DNA of 64,000 bases from Melastoma dodecandrum (taxonomy: Eukaryota; Streptophyta; Magnoliopsida; Myrtales; Melastomataceae): NCBI GenBank assembly GCA_029817715.1, contig JARUPY010000083.1:1674001-1738000 (forward strand), in the 5' to 3' direction. The position numbers and the translations under genes were made by a program. Numbering within the stretch: the first letter of the stretch is position 1; each line of letters starts with the position of its first letter. Under the pieces are notes generated by a model that was not told where the DNA came from, ran no database searches, and was given only the letters and a program-made list of their open reading frames with translations. Shown here piece by piece: positions 1 through 11,939 of this stretch.

Positions 1-1020
1 ACAGAAGGTTTACACTAAGATGCAATCTGTAAACATAAAAAAAAACTTTCACTAAGTTTCACACCCTGAAGTCAATCAAGCAACATCATATGCCTACCCA
101 CTCATTTGAATTGGTCCAAAAGGAAAATTGCAAACTCGTGTGTGCTCCATGGACAAAGCAATTTTTCTATTGTCCAAAAGTGAATACGGAATTTGCCTTG
201 GCACTCTTCCATTTGACTAACGGATCACCACAAGCAGATCAACTTGTGATCTCTTCATTCTATTCCAGTCAGATCTTTGTGGTTAAACCATTAAACTCCC
301 TCTAATATAATTTAACAATCATCAAACAAACTTCTTCTATACTTGTGCGACCAGATACTCTCTTCTCTATCATTTAGCTTTATCAAGTTTCGAGCCCTTC
401 CCCACTTTGCCTCCTTCCTCAGCCGGCAAAGATTGCATTTCATATCCTTAAGTTCCGACGTGTCTGGAGTACGCATCTTTACTTTTTAGCATCCAGTATC
501 TTTATTAGCTAAAAAATGTCTAGGAACTTTGAGAGGCTAGAATTAGTTAAAAAAAAAAGGTAAGAATCCATTACAGACAGTTTGATGCACTAAGAGGATG
601 AAGAGGAAAGCAAAGCCAATAGAATAAAATGAAGTTTCCATCTGCAAATTACTTCACAATCCAAAGGATTTTACTACATACTCCAATATCCTATTTCTAG
701 GCATACTAGCAGGCTTTTCAGTAATCATAAAGGTTAATATCATCAAGACTTTCAAGATAAATTCCAGTTTATATCACCAAGTCTGTCAAGGTGAATCCAA
801 GTCCGGATCCATCATCTGACTTGACTATAACAACACAATGGTAAGATTACCAGTCTTGCCCACACAAGTGTGCAAATTATCCTTCGGAAGAAAATATGCT
901 TGCAGCAAGAGCAGCTGTGGTTTCAGGAAAACATCCCAGCAAGAAATTGCATAATCACAAAATCAAGTGATCATAACATCTCTCGACATAACAGGAACAG
1001 CAGTCATGCAATGTCAATAC
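1..1020 (-). other. Intron of the KIN-14A gene
   Basis: This stretch follows the donor after exon 14 (AAG then GTATTG on the minus strand). No reading frame in it resembles the KAC C-terminal region, so the intron runs past the left edge and exceeds 1 kb. It is AT-rich and holds no repeat that I recognise. Confidence 0.7.
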
Positions 1021-4000
1021 CTTGGGTGAAGAGGTCAATGACGCCTTCTCGGTGAGCCTGTCAAACAGTTTCTCATTTTCTTCATGAAGCCTCTGCAATG
1101 ATGACATTGAAAAGGGAAAAATAATATATCTAAAGGCATCAGACATAGAGGCTAGATTTCAAATAAGCACAACTGGAAAGCATATAAAAATGCAAGTCAA
1201 GTGAAAATGAAGACGGACTTTCTTTTTATGAGTAAATGAAGATGGACTTGAAAAGGTTGATATATCCACAAGGACACTGCCGCGAGCCTTTACCAACAAC
1301 ATCATTACTCATTTTCTTCTTTTGAAATGTACAAAAAGACTTCTTCACAAGAACTTGTGTACATAGACATCCCTTAGCTCCAAAACCGGCTCCAGCCAAA
1401 GTGGACACTACCCCCAGATTGCCAAATTTAACCATATAGGCTTCTGAGTATGAAGATCAATGCATCTCTTTCTCCATGAGCAGTAATTTCATTAAAGAAC
1501 CAAGGATGAAAAGTATCGAAGGAAAGGTTACCCGACAATGGAATTAACCCAAACCCAGGAACAAAAGCCCAATGGGAACAAAAAACACCAAAAGAAAGTC
1601 AGTTGTGAAGTCACCTTTAATCCTTCCTAGACATATTGAACACTAAATTAAATAAGAAATAGCAGGCTAAACTTCCCTTAAACACTATAGCATGAGGATA
1701 TCACATTACACAAAGAAACTTGCCCAAAAAAGAGAACCAGAGAAGAAGCAAAAAACTCAACAAATACCTGTTAGTTCAATCACAAAAAAATCCAGCATTC
1801 AGCTATTTTCTTGGACAAAGGTTTCACTTAGCAGTATAGTTACAAGAAGTTAGCAGCTTTTGCATGAACCAAGTTTTCCAGATTACCATCCGAGAGAAAA
1901 TATGATAATCCTAGCTTGGTTATTGTGAGGTTAGGAAAGGATGATATATTTTTTAGGCAACAAAGAAGTAATTTTTATGCCAGAAACCTACCACCAAGGT
2001 TGCAACTTTAACATGCACTTTGATCTTGAATTTCACAAACATGAACTAACCAAAACAATTACAGGTGACATTTATATGGGTCCATTACCAGTAGAGCTAA
2101 ACTGCCAATGCAAAATAAATCCAACAACAACGCGCCTTTATTGACTGTCACTAAAAATGATAGAAACTTATCAGCTCAGTGAACTTCACCATGTCATCAA
2201 CTGGTACGACTACTGGAAATGATAACAGTGGTCGGACAGAAGGTAGTGGAGAGTGATTGTTGATGGAAGTGTCACTCAGATGAGTTAAAGACATTAGAAC
2301 AAACAAACAATTCATTGGAATCTCATTGCTTGCATTCCCAATATGATTCCACATTTTTTTTTATGCTAACAACTCAATAATTAACTCCCCCAAGAAACTA
2401 ATGAGTTTTCAATAGAATTATGAAAACATCCCAATATAATTCCTAAACCACCTTTAAAGATATTTGAAGTGCACTTTCGATGTAAACAAAGTTACTGGTT
2501 CAATCTTCATCGCCAGCAATCCTTCTGACTGGCTTCATGGTAGGTCTTTTTGGAGAAAATTTCAAAAGTACCAATGCTTCCCTCTGATTTTGATCACCGG
2601 TTTGGTTCTCTTTAAATCTAAAAACCAAGCTTTTCTTGTTCCATTTTTCCAAGTTCCGAACGCTTTCTTGAGACCATTTTCTTATTTTGACGACAAGAAA
2701 TAATGCTAGTAACTAAAACAATTACTCTGAGGTTGGAGATTTCTTTTCAAAAATGGCACTTCTGAACTTTTCTCCGTCTAATATGACCCATTACAAATTA
2801 GTGAACAATAACGAACTAGATCATAAATACTTAAATTGTTAGGATATTACCCTAGTGATCCTAGGGAAGTAAGAGCTTTACTCCATGAGTCAAACCACAC
2901 CCGATAAATGTGGGGGACTTGATAAGTTGAAGTTTACTCTAAAAGGTAAAAAAATCGGTGATCATATGGATGATAAATTTTAATAAGAATAAGACGAACA
3001 AGCATACCTCAATCAATGCATCACGCTTTTTCAGCTCTTCCTCTAGTTTTTTCGTTACTATTGAAGAATCCATACTATCGCCACTAGGCTTGGGAGATGA
3101 TTGAACTCCCACAGAAGACTCTGAAGTATTCTTCGACTGAGTTTGACTTGACCGGAGGACTTCATTCATTTGTTGCTCCATGCTTCTGATCTTAGCCTGC
3201 AACAAACAAATTCAGTCGATCCATAGAAGTGCATAAGATGAGGACAAAAGAAATTAAAAATCCAACATGTTCAATGATATTACCAAGAAAGAATAAAGAA
3301 GAAGAAATCCCACAAAAGTGGACGAGCTTGCACTTGCTTATTGTCAGATCATTAACTAGCAGTCATATCCAAAGCAGAAAACTCCTCAAAAGACAGCTGT
3401 ACCAACAGTTCTTTTTGGATAACTTAGAATCTTGTATCTTTTTCCAACTGAATCACACAGAAACATAGATGATATCTATAAAAGCTACTGCTGAATCTCA
3501 ATAGAAGTTTGTAGAAAAACATGACACACTGTGAATGATGACTTTATAAAATAAAGCTAGACTTGAAAATACAAAGATCTGCTCTATCAGAATGTGGATG
3601 TTCTTTCATTCTGAAGCAGAGTATTTAACATAAACACAACAAAACAGACTTTTTTTTCAACAGTCCGATGAATTCCGAGTTATGCCACTGAATGAGCTCT
3701 TAATCATCAAGAAACAGGAATTAAATCAGTAAAATTCACGCACTTGAAGAGCCTGAATTTTCGAGTCTTGCTGCTGTATTTGCAATTTCTGCTCTTGCTC
3801 TTGTTGCATCAACAGAGCTATTTGACTCCTTGATCGAGCATTCTGTTCCTTCTCAATCTGGAGCTTATCAGTGAGCATCAAATTCTCAGCCTGGACCATG
3901 GAATCAGATGTACACAGATAAACAATTCCTTCAAAATATTTTGTGACAGGTAAACAATTTCGCTAATAACAGAAGACAGAAATTAAAGTAATAATCAAGT

Positions 4001-7000
4001 TGATACAATAAATCAGAAGATAACCAGGCCGGATTCAATCAATTGCTAAACAGTTGTACCTCTCATACAGAAATATATCAAAAATTTCTCCAGAGAGGTA
4101 GCCAAAAACTCCAAATTACAAGAAAATAAATCTTTAAAATCCAGCAACGATGCTGACACGGGTCAAATATGACAAACGTATGCAGGGCATTTTTTACGAA
4201 CTTGTAGAGTTCTTCTAAGCCTACGGATCACAAAGTTAACCCCTTATGATTTATAAAGTTCTTCTAAGCCAGTAGGATCACAAAGTTAAGTCAACAGTAT
4301 TGATCAGAAGAATTGTTACTCAAACCAGAATACTTCACTACATGGAAAATAAATTTTGTCATTGCAGTTGCCAACCTTCAGATCTGACTGCAAAGTGTGT
4401 GACACTTTCCATGCCTTTTGGACTTCATTAAAGAGGAGAACACACTGATCATTGGCATCTTTCAATGCTTGTTTCATCCCAAAAATCTCCTGCTTTTTAT
4501 CTTCCAATTCTTTCTCTTTTTCAAGTAACTCTTTCCTTGAACCATATGCCTGACAGCAGATGAAAAAACAATTATATCCATCAACATTAGAATTAATGAT
4601 GCTGCTGGAACTATTAAATTACGGTATGAACTTGAACCTAACGTTAACAGCATCAGAACCAGAATACCATTTGTCAGATTATAATATTTGCCACCATAAC
4701 TGAATAACTTAAACTTTTATGGCAATTGTCCATAATCCTTTGCATGATATCAAAGCACTGAAAAGTACCGACTTCAGTTTCCATGCATGTAAATACACAT
4801 TATTAAAATTCTTTGGTCAGCTTGGATCTGTCCAGCATGAATGTTTCATCATTATTCTTCAAACTGTTAAGCGGAGAATTAACAAAAATATTAGCTCTGT
4901 GTAGAAAAACCCTATGAGATGTGTTCCAACACTGATTGGAAAACGAAATATTATACAAAGTGATACATTTCAAACAATAATGACTTACTATGTCTCCCCA
5001 TCTCTTTACTGTATCTCGGCCTCCATGGCTCAGGACAGCATTCTGAGCCCTGGAAGCAAAATTTAGCGATGAAATTGTCTCTTGCCTGCTTGACGCATTT
5101 GAAGCAACAGTTGTGATCAACAGTGTCTTCGAGTTTCCACCTGCAGATAAACTCCAGAAAAAGAAAATGAACATGTCGTAAGAGAAACAATGCCTCCATT
5201 TCACAGGAATTAAAAGGACATGGCAAAGCAAACATGACCATCTTTGGAATGCCAAAAAAGCAACCAGAGACCTCTGGTGCAGTTATTGCAGCCTACTCCA
5301 CTATATGGTGCGATCACCACTGACCATGATAAGACATAGCAGTCTAAGTGATATGCAGCTGAAAATTAGTGCTTCGTCTTCACCAATCTAATCATACTAC
5401 AGTGGAAAAACTTGGAAATCTCTATGTAATCAATGAGGTCACCAGATTAAGATAATTTTCCTAAAGTGACGCACATGTCAAAAGGATCAATAGTTACATG
5501 TGCATGCCAATTAATAGAAAAGTACCTATTGAATCAGCAAGTAATCTAGTTAAGATTGATTTCTCATAGGGCACGATGTCTGTCTTTGAAGTCACCGAAG
5601 ATAAGACATCTCCCAACCTGCAAGAATAATTATTACAGTCAGCAGATTTTTCTACCTCTCATACAATCAATAGAAACAAGAAAAACAATAATCATGAGAT
5701 CTTCCCACAAAACCAGTCCAAGGAACAACCCGCTCTGAGTGTCGCCAACACAGCAATACCATGTTTATCAGAAATATGAGCAGAGCAGCAATTACAGATC
5801 TATCAGAAAATGAAGTATCCTATTACAAGGTGTCCCAAAGTGCAGCAACCTTACCTTCCAAATACAACTACTTTTCAGGCATTATTTTAATGCCTCAATC
5901 ATGACAACTAATGCCGAAAGCAACTTGCTCATTGTCAGGCAATGTCAGGGCTAATGTACAAATTTAAGAGTCTTGAGAGAGACCTCACAGGCAATGTCAG
6001 GGCCACATAGCTGAAGAATCAATGTTTGGTTTGAACGGCAATGGACTCAAATATAAGTGAACTTGGATTATCAATTCATAAGACAACGCACCTTATTACA
6101 AATTTGAAACAAACTATTTATAAAATATTTAGAAGATTGCATACATATATGTTGATTCTCTTTTTCTCCCTCAGCAGAGAGTGTTTTGCATAGTGGGATG
6201 TTAGTCCATTGATCAAAACATGCAAGTAAAAGTCAAAGATACTTGAGCTTTGGCTTGTTTTTTAAAGGTGACTATCATACATGTGTGGAGGGAGAACAAC
6301 AAAGTAGCAGACAAATAGGCCAACATTGCACTAGACCAAGCGGAAGACCTTATCACTTTTTATTTTCCACCAGATAGTATAATTGATTTACTACATATGG
6401 ACCTTCCATGTGGGAGCCCTGCAGGCCAGTTTGTGAGAAAAGTCACTTGACTTGAATTGAATGAATCCTTATTTGCCCAAAAAAAAAAGATACTTGAGCT
6501 AAAAATATGTGATCACAATAACAGTAAATGACTTCGTAAATTCAGTTTTTACATTTTACCAAAGAAGATATAGTTGAACGTTCATATACATAATGTTAGA
6601 CAGTAAAAAAGAACACAGCAGGACTTACGCAGAAAGTGATTTCATAACATGGAGAAGTTCCGTATCATGGCCGGCACTACCATCTTCCAGGTTCAAGGCC
6701 TCGCTTCCAGCCAAATCAACAAGAGAAAGCTTGTTATACAATCTCTCTCCACTGACCAAGTTGTTGTAGGATATGTGGATGGTGATAACACTGAAAAGAT
6801 CAAGAACATGAATAAGAAAGCAAGAAATTTGCCACCGAATATGAACCCAGATCAACTGTGACCAAAATCAATGTTCTCCAAAGAAATTTTCATAAACTTT
6901 TTCAAATCACATGGATCATATGAACAAAAATCCAACAAGATGGGAAGCGAGAAGAGCAAAGCCATACAAGTGAGACAAATTGAGATGTGAAGCATCAACT

Positions 7001-8871
7001 CCCCGGCGTTGAATAGCTTCCTTTAGGACTAAAGAGAATTCAAGAGGATTTTTTACTTTCTCTTGTACAAGTTCCACAAAAAACTCTGGAGACCCAATGA
7101 TGACCTTCTGAGAGCTCCGACCAGACTCTAAAAGCAAATCCCGAACCTATAATAAAACAATATAGATATACTCAATGAAAGCAACAACGATGTCAATAGG
7201 AGTCACTAAAGAAGCTTTAAAGCCCAGTTTCTAGTATTGCAAAATACCAAAAATACCTGGTCATTGTGAATTTCAAAGACTGTGAGAGAGAAATCAAATT
7301 TGGATGTAGCAGTTATATCTGAGTTTTCCAAATCAAACAACTCCTCAAAACATCGCACAATGAGACCACGTTCATTGCTTGAGCCCACCTGAAAAGGTCA
7401 AACCCAACTTTTCAAGCAATACAGGGAGGAAAAAAACACTTCTGCACTGCACATTTCACGTATTTGGTGAAAGTAGATTCAACCAGAAACAAAGACTCCA
7501 GAGAAAATGCACTAGCAAACGAGAAAAAAAAAGAAGCTTAACTTCTGAATACCTAGGCAAATCTTGTGATGCTGAACACATGCATGCCATGCGCGGGAAA
7601 AATCAGCTTTGCCTTTTGTCAATTATTATTATGACAACGTAAATAAAAAGCCTGCACCTTGAACAACCTACCATAGTGTGTGTCTTCCCCGAGTTCGTTT
7701 GACCATAAGCAAGTATAGAAACATTGAATCCATCCAGCACTGATTGCACAAATGGCTGAATGTCGTTAAAAAGTTCCGCTGCACAAGCAACTTACGCATT
7801 TTTCAATGAGTTCATGAGAATGTAAACAATTAGCTGAAACAAAGAGTTGGAAAGAGAAAAGGAATTAAACCACAGATCAACCAGGTCGTGAAGCTGACCT
7901 TGACCCACATGAGGTCCATAAACTCTGTCAAATTCAAAATCCTTTTCGAGATTGGTACTATTCCTGTCGCCAGTATCAACCCTGATGGAGAAATCATCTG
8001 GAAATTCCAGAGCCAATGGACCATCATCTTCAGACAATGGTCTCGCTCGGCAAATTACCTTAATGTCCCCTGAAATTAAATCACATTTCAGTCCTCTTCT
8101 TCTCTTATGACAATAATGTCAATAAAATAGCTCCATATGTTGCTCTCTTCTTAACACATGTAGCGCCAAGTCTCCAACATTAAGGAACGAAGGAAGAGAT
8201 GAATATGGCAGGAATCGGGTTACCTTTTGCTGTCGACAAGTCATCGAACAGCTTCTTCTTCTCATTGATAAGAGGTGCTATTCCCGACTCGGCGTCAAGT
8301 GCGACCTGATCTAAGAAAACCAAACAGACATTTTATATTCACCAGTGATGCATCTTCGTATTGATAATTCAAAGGCGGGCACTTCCTCAAACTTCCGCCA
8401 AGAACTCGTTCAAAGAGAGAGAGATAGAGAGATATTTAAAAATAAAAAGGAAAATGCAGAAACTCACCGAGCTTCCGAGTGTTGTCAGCAAGAGCACCGA
8501 GGTAACGAGTGACGCGGTCAAGCTTAGCGCGGGAATACTCTTGAAGCTCGCTAGCCTCCTGACGGAGCTCCAAGTAATCTTGCTTGGCGACCTATCTCGG
8601 GAACAAAACAAGTCAAATTCAGAACCCCCGCCCGAAGTTTACGTGAAAGGAAGAAGGCGAAGGGTAAGGAAAAAGAAGGAAAGGGAAGGCCTGAAGAAAC
8701 CTTGAGGTTGCGGGAGAGTCGGTCGACCTTGGAGGCGAGGGCGGCGCGGTTGGAAGGCGAGGAGGAGTACCTAGGGAAGGGAGCAGATTCACGGCGACGA
8801 GGGCGGTCGGAGTCGAGGGAGGAGTCGAAGCCGGGGACGTCCCATTTCCAGCGGTTCTTCTGGTCGGCCAT
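1021..8871 (-). CDS. KIN14A: KIN-14A/KAC-type kinesin, N-terminal half (14 exons, 3' end outside window)
   Basis: Exons read from GT/AG sites and phase: 8701-8871, 8468-8591, 8224-8310, 7899-8069, 7672-7778, 7257-7388, 6968-7146, 6629-6790, 5526-5617, 4989-5140, 4376-4549, 3744-3890, 3008-3196, 1021-1092. They join in frame to 653 codons from ATG 8871. The protein opens MADQKNRW, then a short coiled segment (about 60-125) and a kinesin motor (about 130-460) with [15 protein letters not shown]-loop [11 protein letters not shown] and switch II DLAGSE. A coiled coil follows ([32 protein letters not shown]). From memory this tracks Arabidopsis KAC1/KIN-14A (about 1270 aa) throughout, so roughly half is present. 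KAC proteins are known for actin-dependent chloroplast positioning. Switch I lacks the usual SSRSH motif (the sequence reads [20 protein letters not shown]), as I recall for this family. No stop lies in any exon. The family assignment is strong; small splice-site errors are possible. Confidence 0.93.
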
Positions 8872-9411
8872 CGGGGAGGGCTGCCGGAGACGGCTCCCGG
8901 GTTTGGTTTTTGAGAGGGTAGAAATTTGAGTTACTTTGAAAATTTTTGAGAGTGAGGGGGGGAGGTGAGGCGGCGAGGTGAAGAGGGGTCGCTTTTTGCT
9001 TGTGGATTTGTGAGGCCGTGGCGGGTTGTGGCGTGGCTTCTTGCTCTTCCTTCTCTTCCGATTTTCGTTTTGTCATGTGGATAACATGAAATTCTTAATA
9101 ATAATAATAACAAATGTCAAATTGATGTGACGCAAAGAAGAGATGTCGAAGGAAAAAGATAAAGGAAAAACAGCTAGAAAGGAAAAGCATGTGACTTGCC
9201 TTTTTGCCTCACGCTGTTGACTCAAACGTCTATGTGATTTCAAATTTCTTCTATTAAAAATTGATTTTCTAATTTAAAATATCTATTGAGTTTTATATGA
9301 ATATACGATTAATTTTTAAAATTTTTTATAAATTACTATTCATATTTTGTAAAATACGAATTTATTATTGAAATGCACCCCTAAATTATAAAGACGAGGA
9401 AAATAGCGAGA
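8872..9411 (-). promoter_or_regulatory. 5' flank and leader of the KIN-14A gene
   Basis: The first 200 bases upstream of ATG 8871 are purine-rich on the plus strand (pyrimidine-rich on the sense strand), as expected of a plant 5' leader. A short (TAA)n run follows near 9098-9110, then AT-rich sequence. No TATA box could be assigned with confidence. Confidence 0.4.
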
Positions 9412-9620
9412 GACGGGTCTTCAAAATCCGCTCATATGGATATTCCATGCATCCGCATGAAGGCGCTTTGAAAATCCGTTTTATGAAAGACGGGTTCTAA
9501 ACGCGCCTTCATGCGGTTGCATGAAAACCCCATAGGGCGAGCTTTCAAAACACGCCCCTTCCTATTTACCTGGAAGACGATTTTTAAAATGTGCCTCTTC
9601 GGTAAGACCGTATTTCGCAA
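9412..9620. repeat. Diverged GC-rich foldback related to the MULE2 palindromes
   Basis: Motifs such as GACGGGTCTTCAAAATCCG and GGGCGAGCTTTCAAAACACG resemble decayed copies of the GGGCGGGTTTTCAAAACCCG palindromes at 10259-10755. A larger inverted pair, ATGCATCCGCATGAAGGCG and its complement CGCCTTCATGCGGTTGCAT, lies at about 9450-9470 and 9505-9525. It sits just outside MULE1 and may be a relic end of the MULE2 family. Confidence 0.5.
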
Positions 9621-9762
9621 ATTTTTTTTTTAAATTAACAGTATTTTTGTAGAAAGCTTTGTACAACAAGTCGAATAATTTCTTACCAACTCATTTTCCA
9701 ATGGATAGATATCAGGCTTATTCCAGAAATGTAACCCTGTCTTTCAAGAGTCGCTAAAACAT

Positions 9763-10163
9763 GAGTTTTGTTCCTAAATAATGTTAGTCAACAAATTATT
9801 TCATCAAATAAGGTATGAACTTTAGAATTTCTTTGACTAATATATCGAAGTCAACTTTAGAAAGGCTGATTTTGATTATTAAGGAAGTCGGCCATTCATG
9901 ACCGATTTCATCCTTACCGAAGTGAAGTCGGCCTTACAAAGGCGGACTTCATATGAATGATGTTGGGCGCATGAAGTCAATCTTTGTAAGATCTAACTTC
10001 AATAAAAAATTATAACATAAAAGGCGGACTTCAATGAAAATTACATAAAAAATATATATATAATATGGCAAGTATGCCTTACAAACGCGAAACTTCGCTC
10101 CAACGCCAGAGCATATGGTGCCCGCTACAAAGTCCGAATTCCATAATGCACTCGTTTCCCCCT
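9763..10163. repeat. MULE1 left terminal inverted repeat region
   Basis: Its outer part pairs with 19130-19376 in reverse complement. The copies are clearly diverged, with substitutions and small indels. The inner part (near 10090-10160, GCTCCAACGCC, CATATGGTGCC) has a counterpart in MULE3 near 57700-57780, which shows common descent. Confidence 0.75.
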
Positions 10164-10173
10164 CTCCTTAATC

Positions 10174-10440
10174 GAGGATTGTACGGTTGTACGGTTCGTT
10201 TTTAAAAAAATTCGTCAAAAACCGTTCGAGTTTGAGAAATTACAGAAATACCGTCGATGGGGCGCGTTTTGAAAACGCGCCCCCCGAATAACAAAGAGGG
10301 CGGGTTCTCAAAACCCGTCCTCCGTGTAAAACTATAGGGGCGGGTTCTCAAAACCCGCCCCTATGTCCCTGAAACAATGCCGCATAAGGGCGCGTTCTCA
10401 AAACCCGCCCTACATGAGGGCGGGTTTTGAGAACGCGCCT
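10174..10440. repeat. MULE2 left terminal inverted repeat
   Basis: Reverse complement of 16895-17143. The outer 80 bases are AT-rich (GTACGGTTCG, then TTTTTAAAAAA); the inner 180 consist of four to five GC-rich palindromes separated by short spacers. Confidence 0.88.
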
Positions 10441-10755
10441 TTTAAACACTTAGAAAAATTTTCACCAAGCGCAGGCCGGCTGTGCCATGTCAAAAAGGGG
10501 CGGGTTTTCAAAACCCGCCCCTAGCCCTATTACCCACGGGACGGGTTCTCAAAACCCGCCCCCGACTAAATTATACAAGGGGCGGGTTTCGAAAACCCGC
10601 CCCCCATCCGACTGAAAATCCTAAAGTCAACCGGGGGCGGGTTTCATACATGTCCAAAAGGGGCGGGTTTAAAACCCGCCCCTAGCCAGGGGGCGGGTTC
10701 TCAAAACCCGCCCCTGACTAAATCATACAAGGGGCGGGTTTCGAAAACCCGCCCC
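10259..10755. repeat. Array of eleven GC-rich palindromes
   Basis: Units of about 25 bases of the form GGGCGGGTT-TCAA-AACCCGCCC start near 10259, 10296, 10334, 10388, 10416, 10497, 10538, 10579, 10659, 10689 and 10731, with a half unit at 10633. The loops vary (TTTTGAAAA, TTCTCAAAA, TTTCGAAAA, TTTAAA), and the stems are either GCGGG or GCGCG. The part right of 10564 also contains a tandem duplication with a period of about 152 bases. The first five units belong to the terminal inverted repeat; the rest are only on the left side. Each unit could form a strong hairpin. Confidence 0.9.
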
Positions 10756-10779
10756 CCATCCGACTAAAAATTCCACTGT

Positions 10780-11900
10780 AAGCAGGTCTAACTCTCACTC
10801 CTTGTTCGATCGAAAGAAACAATCTGATAATCATAAGGCGTGATAATGGAAGGCTGCTAGGAGGAGAATAACATAAAACTTAAGAAGTTCCATACATAAT
10901 TCTTGAATCAAACGTAAACGATGTTAATTGTTTACAAAGAGATGACTAATTCCCTCTACGCCTACTCAATCTCCTCCTCACATAAGGCATGATAACGGGA
11001 GGCTGGTCCGACGAGTCGTCCTGGTACAATTGCGTAAGTTGAGATGGGCCTTGGGAATGGTCGTACCTGATAAGCTTATATTAGTTTAGTTTAACTATAA
11101 CGAACTTCGAAGTTGTATTCATCTTACCCGCGTTCTGTCGTTCCTTTCATCGGAGCACCCGGAGTCGAACTGGACCCAACCTCAAAGTGTGGTGTGTGTA
11201 GTTACCCCAAATCGAATTTTTGGAATTTTGAAGATCGAACGAAGCAAATCCCGATTCAATGTTCCGTAAATTGTTTTACGAATAAAAATCAAAATTCAAA
11301 ATGAAATAACTAAATCGAAATTTCAGTAGGTCTAAGTTTTAGAATTTTTCTCTTGGTAAAAAATCATCATGAACATGATCAGGTGATTAATTTCGAATTA
11401 GTTACATGCAACCAATTGTATTCTATTGCACTACGTTACAAATATGTTTATTTTTCGACTTCACTAAAAGCAAAGTTTTAGTAATTCAAAATTTTATTTC
11501 ACATTGTTAGTAAAAAATCACCCATAGACATGGTTAGTTTGTTAATTTTAAAGAGATTAGTTACATGAAGTTAATTTCTTATTACATTTTACTTTTGTCG
11601 ATGAAAATCTTTTTTATTCATTTTTAAAACCTTTAGCATTTCGATTTGTTTTGTTTTCATAAAAATTTGAAGATTTGACAATTTTTCGTTTTATAAGATA
11701 AAATTTATTTAGAACCAATACGTGATTAACCTTTAAAAATTATAATAACCTCACGATTCATCCATGATTCTTAGAGTTTTAAAAGATTATGTGAAATTAA
11801 AAAAAAAAAACATTTTAACCACGATCTCACTTTCCTTTTTTAGATCAAAATTGAGCGGACTAAAATGAGAGGATGAAACAAATCAAGAGACTCAATTAAA
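10780..11900. other. AT-rich interior of MULE2, no gene seen
   Basis: Mostly AT-rich sequence without a convincing frame, splice pattern or repeat. It ends in a (AAT)n microsatellite at about 11919-11941. Confidence 0.6.
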
Positions 11901-11939
11901 GATTTTGCAAAATTCAAAAAATAATAATAATAATAATAA

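Noticed and set aside
10259..10755. Regularly spaced repeats resembling a CRISPR array
   Set aside because: Units are self-palindromic, spacing is irregular, spacers are not unique inserts, and the context is a plant MULE end.
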